A DNA stretch of 9,005 nucleotides from an uncultured Bacillota bacterium. GTDB lineage: Bacteria; Bacillota_I; Bacilli_A; Izemoplasmatales; UBA1188. Where the stretch lies: the NCBI GenBank assembly GCA_937907585.1, contig CALCVH010000046.1, positions 1 through 9,005 on the forward strand, written 5' to 3'. Under the pieces are notes generated by a model. The model was given only the letters and a program-made list of their open reading frames with translations, searched no databases and was not told the DNA's origin. The position numbers were made by a program, and so were the translations under genes. This document shows positions 1 through 6,008 of this stretch, piece after piece; positions within the stretch are counted from its first letter, which is position 1; each line of letters begins with the position of its first letter.

Positions 1-314
1 GAAGTAGTGAAGTTAGAATTACAGGCTATGAAACTATAACAATAGATGAATTCCCTAGTACTATAACTTTAGACTTACCTGGAACTTATACAGTAGAGCA
101 AACAACATATTTTGGAAAAACATTAACAGATAAAATATATGCGAAGATTCCAAGAGATGAATCAAATATATATAACACAATTGATAGCATTTCTAATCCA
201 ATTTCTGCACTAGAAGAAGTTGATTATGTAAATGACTGGATATTCTATTTAGCAATTGCCTTATGTGGTCTAGCATTTTTAGAATGGCTACTTAAAGGCA
301 ATGAGACTGTCTAG
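1..314 (+). CDS. C-terminal end of a BatA-like VWA membrane protein (5' partial)
   Basis: The frame is open from base 3 to the TAG at 312-314 and gives 103 residues; the start lies upstream of the window. The fragment has a beta-rich stretch (about residues 1-50, including LPGTYTVEQT), a linker, then one hydrophobic helix at about 79-97 ending in LEWLLKGN and a very short cytoplasmic tail. A C-terminal helix with a 'LEWLL' ending is typical of BatA-type proteins (N-terminal BatA/TM domain, VWA domain, C-terminal membrane anchor), which often sit directly before a VWA plus amidotransferase-like protein such as the next gene. No VWA domain is visible in the fragment, so the family call rests on the anchor and on context. 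It is probably membrane bound with most of its mass outside the cell. It lies 12 bases before the next ATG and is likely translationally coupled to it. Confidence 0.6.
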   Translation, partial: SSEVRITGYETITIDEFPSTITLDLPGTYTVEQTTYFGKTLTDKIYAKIPRDESNIYNTIDSISNPISALEEVDYVNDWIFYLAIALCGLAFLEWLLKGNETV

Positions 315-321
315 GAGGTGA
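313..321 (+). promoter_or_regulatory. Shine-Dalgarno site overlapping the upstream stop codon
   Basis: AGGAGGTGA is a full-strength ribosome binding site. Its first two bases are the last two of the upstream TAG stop. It places the start at ATG 327, eight bases after AGGAGG. The in-frame GTG at 318 lies inside this site and so is unlikely to be the start. The arrangement suggests translational coupling. Confidence 0.8.
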
Positions 322-326
322 ATGAT

Positions 327-3200
327 ATGTTAAGTATTAGTATTGAATTCACACGTCCTTATTTATTACTATTATTAATTGCGTTCTACGCAATGACTGT
401 TATTCCATATTTCAGACTATCTAAGAAATATAGAAAGACAAGAAACCGTATAACTTCAATGGTTCTACATGCGGTGTTATCCACTCTAGCAGTTTTGCTT
501 CTTGCGGGCACAACATTCGTTAGAAGTAAATCTAATCCTGAAAATGAACTTATCCTTTTAGTGGATGTTTCAGATACAGAAAATGAATCTAAAGAAGCAA
601 GAGATAAACTCGTTAGAACTGTTGTAGATCAAGCATCTTATGAAGGCATAAAAGTTGGTATAGTTACATTTGGATATGATCAAGAATATGTATCAGAACT
701 CTCAAATGATTATGATAATATTTATGATAATTATAGAAATGCGACTGTATTCCCTGATCAAACTGCGACAAATATCGCAAGCGCAATCAATTATACAAAA
801 GATTTGTTTACTAATCCTGATTCAGGAAAGATAGTAATTGTTACTGATGGTAAAGAAACAGATGATAACGCTAAAACTGTTATTAGAACTGCGATTGCAT
901 CAGGTTTAAAAATAGATACAGTATATATTCCATCTAGTTATGAAGGTGATGAGATTGAATTAACTAATGTTGAGTATCCTGAATATCACATCAATAAAGG
1001 CGAAGAATTTACTTTATCATTATCTCTTTTAAGCAATTATGAAGATAATATTACTATTGATGTATATGATAATGGAGTAAATATCGCAGAAGAACAAAAA
1101 GATTATAGTACTGTTATCGGAGAACAGAAAGTTCAATTCAAACACACATTCACTTCAGATGGTTTACATGAATTATCATTCAAGATCAATGGTTTAAGTG
1201 ACGCTGTAACACAAAATAATGACTACACTTCATATTTCTATGTTGAATCATTTAATAAGATTCTTATTCTTGAACAGAATACAGGTGAATCTAACTTACT
1301 AAAATCAGTTTTAACAGCTCAAAATGATTTTGTTGTGGATGTATTGAATATAACTACTGATATATTGCCTGAATCAGCTCTCGCATTATGCGCATATGAT
1401 GAAGTTATATTAAACAATATTTCATATTCAGATTTAATGGATAATAACTATATGGAAATAATTCATGAATATGTATATACATATGGCGGTGGATTATTTA
1501 CAACAGGTGGTACTGATGCGGCTGACACATCTCTTCCACATTCATATAATAGAGAAGACATTAAAGGCTCATTATATCAACAGATGTTGCCTGTTCAAAT
1601 AATCAACTATACTCCACCAGTAGGCGTAATATTCATTCTTGACGTATCAGGTTCAATGAACGATTCTGCAGGAGATGGAAGCACGTTATTAGATTGGGCA
1701 AAAGAAGGCGTTAGATCATGCTTATCTTCACTTACTGAAAGAGATTATATCGGTATAATGACATTAAGCACTGATTATGGAACACTCCTTGAACTTACTC
1801 CAAGAACTCAAGAAAGCAAGATATTATCAGTAATTAATAAAATCGATACAGCTGATGGTAGCACAACATTTAGTGGCGCTATCGAAAGAGCTGGTCAAAT
1901 GTTAAGAGCGGCTAAAAATGTCGATAAGAAACATATCATTATTGTATCTGATGGTTATACAACTGAACCAACTCCAGAAACATATGAAGAATTCGCAAAA
2001 TCATATTATGAAACAGATGGTATTACAATATCTGTTGTAGGTGTTGCGATGACTACTCCAAATGACGCTGATTCATTGATAGCTCAAGAGGATCCTGAAA
2101 ACATCCCTCCTACAACCGCATATAACTTAATGCTTAGGCTGACTAAGTATTCACATGGTAGATTGCACGCAATATCAACTGTTGATTCTGCTAGATTAGT
2201 TCCTGAGATGAGAGAAGATTTAAAAGCTCCAGATATTCAGGAAGTTAGCGATGAGCCATTCTATCCAATCATAGTCAATAATGCATCTCCATTATTTAAT
2301 GGTGTTGAAAGATTAAACGATGCTGAACATGGAAACACAATGACTATGCAGGTGGAAGGATTCTATGGTGCTAAACTGAAACAAGACGCAACACTACTTC
2401 TAACTGGTGAATTCAATGTTCCATTATATGCTCAATGGAAGTACGGCAAAGGAATGGTTGGTAGCTTCATGAGCGATGTATATGGATATTATACTGGCGA
2501 CTTCATGAGTGATGTTAATGGTGAAAATTTCTTAAAGAATGTTGTAAGAAACTTAACCCCAGTTAGAAGCATTAGAGATAACGATATCAAACTCAATATG
2601 TTTGAAAACAACTATTCTAATTCATTAAGTATATTAACTAACATTAATGAAGGTGAATATATTAATGGTGTAATTAAATATGAAGATAAAACAACTGGAA
2701 CAGTTGAAGTATCTTTAAATTCTTTATTAGAAGATTTAAGTAAAGAAAACTTAAGAAAACAGAGTGTTTATGTAACTACACCACTAACTGATTTAAATAA
2801 TTATTCAAGATGTAAATTCATTATAAAAGCTCCTGGAACTTATACTATTGAAATAAATAAGTATAATGAAGCTGGAGAATTAATTGGTTCAAATTCTATC
2901 CATAAGACACTTGCGTATTCTAGTGAATATGAATACTATTTAAACCAAGAAGTTAACTATAGAGAATTCCTTGAAACATTAGCTAAAAATGGTAATGGTA
3001 CATTAGTAGAAGATCTTGATGATCCTCATAGTATTATCGATACATTTGAAACGGTAATATATAAAAGATTTGATCCTAGATACCTATTCGCTATAATGAT
3101 AATCGTATTGTTCTTAGCGGATGTTGCGGTAAGAAAGTTCAAATTTAAATGGCCTCACGAAATAATAAAGAAATATCGTGAAAGAAGAGGCAGTAAGTAA
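327..3200 (+). CDS. Membrane-anchored dual VWA protein with glutamine-amidotransferase-like domain
   Basis: The protein has 957 residues. TM helices lie at about 9-26 and 44-63, separated by a basic loop (KKYRKTRNR), followed by a large extracellular part, a last TM helix at about 916-934 and a basic cytoplasmic tail. VWA1 (about 74-205) has a degenerate MIDAS: D80-x-S82-x-T84, Thr146/148 and D174. A class I amidotransferase-like fold follows (about 310-432) with GGGLFTTGG near 387-395; Thr stands where a nucleophile Cys would be, so it is probably not catalytic. VWA2 (about 434-630) has a canonical MIDAS: DVSGS 439-443, Thr513/514 and D542. Downstream motifs AQWKYGKG, YSSEYEYY and the end LADVAVRKFKFKWPHE fit the known VWA/amidotransferase-like family of bacterial BatA loci. 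The likely role is metal-dependent protein-protein interaction in a MoxR-type assembly; the substrate is unknown. The family is confident, the function is inferred. Confidence 0.85.
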   Translation: MLSISIEFTRPYLLLLLIAFYAMTVIPYFRLSKKYRKTRNRITSMVLHAVLSTLAVLLLAGTTFVRSKSNPENELILLVDVSDTENESKEARDKLVRTVVDQASYEGIKVGIVTFGYDQEYVSELSNDYDNIYDNYRNATVFPDQTATNIASAINYTKDLFTNPDSGKIVIVTDGKETDDNAKTVIRTAIASGLKIDTVYIPSSYEGDEIELTNVEYPEYHINKGEEFTLSLSLLSNYEDNITIDVYDNGVNIAEEQKDYSTVIGEQKVQFKHTFTSDGLHELSFKINGLSDAVTQNNDYTSYFYVESFNKILILEQNTGESNLLKSVLTAQNDFVVDVLNITTDILPESALALCAYDEVILNNISYSDLMDNNYMEIIHEYVYTYGGGLFTTGGTDAADTSLPHSYNREDIKGSLYQQMLPVQIINYTPPVGVIFILDVSGSMNDSAGDGSTLLDWAKEGVRSCLSSLTERDYIGIMTLSTDYGTLLELTPRTQESKILSVINKIDTADGSTTFSGAIERAGQMLRAAKNVDKKHIIIVSDGYTTEPTPETYEEFAKSYYETDGITISVVGVAMTTPNDADSLIAQEDPENIPPTTAYNLMLRLTKYSHGRLHAISTVDSARLVPEMREDLKAPDIQEVSDEPFYPIIVNNASPLFNGVERLNDAEHGNTMTMQVEGFYGAKLKQDATLLLTGEFNVPLYAQWKYGKGMVGSFMSDVYGYYTGDFMSDVNGENFLKNVVRNLTPVRSIRDNDIKLNMFENNYSNSLSILTNINEGEYINGVIKYEDKTTGTVEVSLNSLLEDLSKENLRKQSVYVTTPLTDLNNYSRCKFIIKAPGTYTIEINKYNEAGELIGSNSIHKTLAYSSEYEYYLNQEVNYREFLETLAKNGNGTLVEDLDDPHSIIDTFETVIYKRFDPRYLFAIMIIVLFLADVAVRKFKFKWPHEIIKKYRERRGSK
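3185..3190 (+). promoter_or_regulatory. Ribosome binding site inside the end of the VWA gene
   Basis: AAGAGG lies within the last codons of the upstream gene, 11 bases before ATG 3202. That spacing is slightly long, but the ATG begins a complete lipoprotein signal peptide. The alternative in-frame GTG at 3178 would add eight charged or polar residues before it. Confidence 0.55.
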
Positions 3201-3201
3201 A

Positions 3202-5994
3202 ATGAAAAGATTATTTAGAATTATATTTATCGCACTAGTTTGTATGATGTCTTTTAGCCTTACAGCTTGTTCTAAAGAGGCTATTATGACACCTACGGAT
3301 CTATCGATAGATGAAGATAACAATTTAATATGGAATAGTGTTAATGACGCTAAACAGTATATAGTTTACTTCCACAATGTTGATACTAATACAACTACAC
3401 AAGGTATCACAAGAAAGAATTCATATAGTTTATCTGAACTAGAAGAAGGAGACTATGAAATAACTGTTCAAGCTGTTTCTGGTGATGATGATAAAAAAGA
3501 TTCTAATCAATCAGAGGCTATGATCTATCACAAATATAAAGAAACAGGTTGTGTATATAAGCTAATTAACAATAATACTGAATACGCAATATCTAAAGTA
3601 GGAAGCGCAACTGGAACTTTTGTAATAGAAGATTATTATAGAGGGAAAGCAGTTACTGAAGTATCTGATAAAGCCTTTAAAGGAAGTTCTAAGGTAGTTG
3701 ATATTACATTAGGTGAAAATATCATCACTATTGGTGATTCAGCATTTTGGAACTGTTCAAAACTCGAAAGAATATTTATTCCAAATTCTGTAATTTCAAT
3801 TGGAAAAAGCTGTTTCCAATCTTGTAGAGCTTTAAGTGAAGTTAGATTATCTGAAAACTTATCTAACATTCCTGATTACTGTTTCGCTTATTGTAGAAGT
3901 ATTATTAATATTAATTTACCAAGTAGTATTACATCAATTGGTGAAGGTGCATTCATTAACGCAACAGCTTTAGAAAGTATTGATGTACCAGAAAAAGTAG
4001 AATCTATTAATCCGAGTGCCTTTTATGGATGTGAACTACTTGGAAGTGTAAATATCGGTAAAGGTATTGTGACAATTGATGAGTCTGCATTTAATGCTTG
4101 TCACAACTTAACCAGTGTTACATTTAATACTCCATCAAATCTTAAAACTATTGGAGAATCTGCGTTTAAAGATTGTTTTAAATTACCAAATATAACTCTT
4201 CCAAAAGGATTAGAAACTATTGGCGATACATGTTTTAATAATTCAAGTGCTTTATCGGCTGTAACTATTCCTGATACTGTCACAAGTGTTGGTGGAAACG
4301 CATTTGTTGGGACTAAATTATTTAAAGATCAAGTCGATAATGGTGATAATTTTATCTACGCTGATACTTGGTTAATATACTGTCCATCTACAGTAAAATC
4401 TGCTTTAGAAGAAATCAATACCACTACATTAAAAGACGGTATAGTTGGAATAGCTGATAATGTATTTTTAGGATGTGAAAAATTAAAAATTATCACATTG
4501 CCTCAATCTTTTAAATATATAGGTAAACACGCATTTGAAGGATGTAGTGCACTATGGAAACTTATCACATTAGAAGACAGCATATTAATTATTGATGACT
4601 ACGCTTTTAATGGATGTAATCTATCTAACGTATCACTAGGTTATGGGCTTAAAAGAATTGGACACTTCGCTTTCTACGCTAATCCTAACTTAGATAATAA
4701 TGAACTTACTCCATATGACTGGATTCCTGAATCTGTAACATCTATTGGTAAGGGTGCTTTTAAAAATACAATGATCTATACTAAAGCGATGAGTGGTAGC
4801 GGAATCTGTTATGCAGGAAACTGGGCAGTTGGCTTGGCTTCACCAATCACCACAATCGATTTAAAATTTGATCCTGATCATGTTGCGGGAATTGCGGACT
4901 ACGCATTTATGTATGAAGGATTTGAAGAATTAGCGAGTGTTTTATCAATAAGATCTATTTCTGGACTATCTAGTTGTAGATATATTGGTGTAGGTGCTTT
5001 CTATGGAAATGTTGAATTAAGCAGTATTTCACTAAATAGAAACTTAACAGAAATCAGAGAAGCAGCTTTCTATAAAACAGGTTTAATTAAAGCGACATTC
5101 CCAAGATCACTTGATTCAATTGGCGCTTACGCATTTTCAAACACATCATTAACAAGCCTAGATTTATCTGGAACTAATGTCAAATCTATTGGTAAGAGCG
5201 CATTCGCTGAAATCTCAGGATTAACAGAAGTATTATTCAATGATAAATTAGAAACTATTGATGATTATGCTTTCTATAACTGTAATAACATTCTATCAAT
5301 AGAGCTTCCTGATACAGTAACAAAGATTGGAGAAAATGCTTTCTATGGTTTAGAATCTATGAAAACATTAAAGGTTTCAAATAGTCTAACTGAAATAGAA
5401 GATGGCGCATTCGCACACTGTCTAAAATTAGAAACTGTTACTGGACTTGATAGTGTTAAAACAATTGGTAAAGAAGCATTCTATTTAGATGAATCAATCA
5501 AATCTATTGATTTAGGCGATAATGTTGAATCAATAGGTGATGCGGCATTCTATCAAAATAAATCATTAGAATATATCTATTTACCAAATGGAATAAAGAG
5601 TTTAGGAGTATATACATTCCAAGGATGTAATTCACTTAAGACTATCGTTATCCCATCTACTTTAAGAACGATTGGTCAACATGCGTTCTATGAGTGCTTC
5701 AACTTAACAATTTATACATCAATGCTTGAAAAGGCTAGCGATTGGCATAACCGTTATAATTCATCTAATAGAACTGTGTTCTTTGGTTCAACTCTAGATG
5801 AAGGAAATAATGTCTTAAGCATTGTTGTATCAAATGATACATTACAATACAAAAACGCACTTAATGGCGTAAATCCTCCAGTTTATTTGAATAAAACATT
5901 TAAACATTGGGTGGATAATAATTCCATCACTTATAATATGGATGATATATTTAAGATAGAGGATAATATTACTTTATCTGCGGTATATGAATAA
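3202..5994 (+). CDS. Surface lipoprotein with FN3-like domain and BspA-type leucine-rich repeats
   Basis: The protein has 930 residues and starts one base after the preceding TAA. The N-terminus is a lipoprotein signal: basic MKR, a hydrophobic core, then lipobox LTAC with Cys23 as the lipidation site. Residues about 30-109 look like a fibronectin type III domain (NNLIWNSVNDAKQYIVYF, then YEITVQAVS). Residues about 136-838 form an array of LRR_5/BspA-type repeats with consensus 'I.xIG..AF..C..L..I.LP..v'. I count 27 [A/C/V/T]F anchors, mostly exactly 23 residues apart. Two insertions of about 50 residues interrupt the array. The last 60 residues (FKHWVDNN to ITLSAVYE) resemble an InlB-type B repeat. 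BspA-type proteins are usually cell-surface adhesion or binding proteins. Here the protein is presumably tethered to the outer face of the membrane by lipid. The ligand is unknown. Confidence 0.9.
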   Translation: MKRLFRIIFIALVCMMSFSLTACSKEAIMTPTDLSIDEDNNLIWNSVNDAKQYIVYFHNVDTNTTTQGITRKNSYSLSELEEGDYEITVQAVSGDDDKKDSNQSEAMIYHKYKETGCVYKLINNNTEYAISKVGSATGTFVIEDYYRGKAVTEVSDKAFKGSSKVVDITLGENIITIGDSAFWNCSKLERIFIPNSVISIGKSCFQSCRALSEVRLSENLSNIPDYCFAYCRSIININLPSSITSIGEGAFINATALESIDVPEKVESINPSAFYGCELLGSVNIGKGIVTIDESAFNACHNLTSVTFNTPSNLKTIGESAFKDCFKLPNITLPKGLETIGDTCFNNSSALSAVTIPDTVTSVGGNAFVGTKLFKDQVDNGDNFIYADTWLIYCPSTVKSALEEINTTTLKDGIVGIADNVFLGCEKLKIITLPQSFKYIGKHAFEGCSALWKLITLEDSILIIDDYAFNGCNLSNVSLGYGLKRIGHFAFYANPNLDNNELTPYDWIPESVTSIGKGAFKNTMIYTKAMSGSGICYAGNWAVGLASPITTIDLKFDPDHVAGIADYAFMYEGFEELASVLSIRSISGLSSCRYIGVGAFYGNVELSSISLNRNLTEIREAAFYKTGLIKATFPRSLDSIGAYAFSNTSLTSLDLSGTNVKSIGKSAFAEISGLTEVLFNDKLETIDDYAFYNCNNILSIELPDTVTKIGENAFYGLESMKTLKVSNSLTEIEDGAFAHCLKLETVTGLDSVKTIGKEAFYLDESIKSIDLGDNVESIGDAAFYQNKSLEYIYLPNGIKSLGVYTFQGCNSLKTIVIPSTLRTIGQHAFYECFNLTIYTSMLEKASDWHNRYNSSNRTVFFGSTLDEGNNVLSIVVSNDTLQYKNALNGVNPPVYLNKTFKHWVDNNSITYNMDDIFKIEDNITLSAVYE
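4309..4467 (+). repeat. First insertion module in the LRR array
   Basis: This segment of about 53 residues replaces the expected 23-residue spacing between two anchors. It runs from GTKLFKD to GIVGIADNVF and contains FIYADTWLIY. It shares its order of motifs with the second insertion: an aromatic start, 'YA..W', a TT..LK strand, then 'V.GIAD..F' leading back into the array. Similar insertions are familiar from BspA-type LRR proteins. Confidence 0.65.
4765..4908 (+). repeat. Second insertion module in the LRR array
   Basis: This segment of about 48 residues runs from NTMIYTK to VAGIADYAF and contains ICYAGNWAVG. It aligns by eye with the first insertion over 'YA..W', 'TT..LK' and 'V.GIAD..F'. 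The two look like copies of one module set about 150 residues apart. Confidence 0.65.
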
Positions 5995-5996
5995 AT

Positions 5997-6002
5997 AGAG
6001 GT
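5997..6002 (+). promoter_or_regulatory. Ribosome binding site of the second lipoprotein gene
   Basis: AGAGGT lies just after the TAA at 5992-5994 and six bases before ATG 6009. It sits in a 14-base gap, which leaves no room for a separate promoter or terminator. Confidence 0.7.
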
Positions 6003-6008
6003 ACAAAA

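Larger units (their letters stand above)
3607..5715 (+). repeat. Tandem BspA-type LRR array, 69-bp (23-residue) period
   Basis: This is a protein-level repeat within the lipoprotein gene. Using ATG 3202 numbering, the anchor Phe residues fall at 159, 182, 205, 228, 251, 274 and 297, then 322, 345 and 368. After the first insertion they fall at 422, 445, 469, 491 and 520, and after the second at 569 and 600. The final run is 623, 645, 668, 691, 714, 737, 760, 783, 806 and 829. The DNA copies are strongly diverged, so this is an old array rather than a recent slippage expansion. Confidence 0.85.

Noticed and set aside
318..326. In-frame GTG start for the VWA protein
   Set aside because: It lies inside the AGGAGGTGA ribosome binding site and has no site of its own; ATG 327 has ideal spacing.
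3178..3201. In-frame GTG start for the LRR lipoprotein, overlapping the VWA gene
   Set aside because: It would put charged residues before a complete signal peptide that begins at ATG 3202; the AAGAGG site lies downstream of this GTG.
3114..4283. Short open frames on the - strand at 3114-3323, 3636-3869 and 4101-4283
   Set aside because: They are antisense to clear genes, have no convincing ribosome binding site, and no recognisable domain. They follow from AT-rich, repetitive coding on the + strand.
3607..5715. CRISPR or DNA-level tandem repeat, because of the 69-bp periodicity
   Set aside because: The periodicity is in the protein (LRR consensus) and the DNA copies are too diverged. There are no identical direct repeats with unique spacers.
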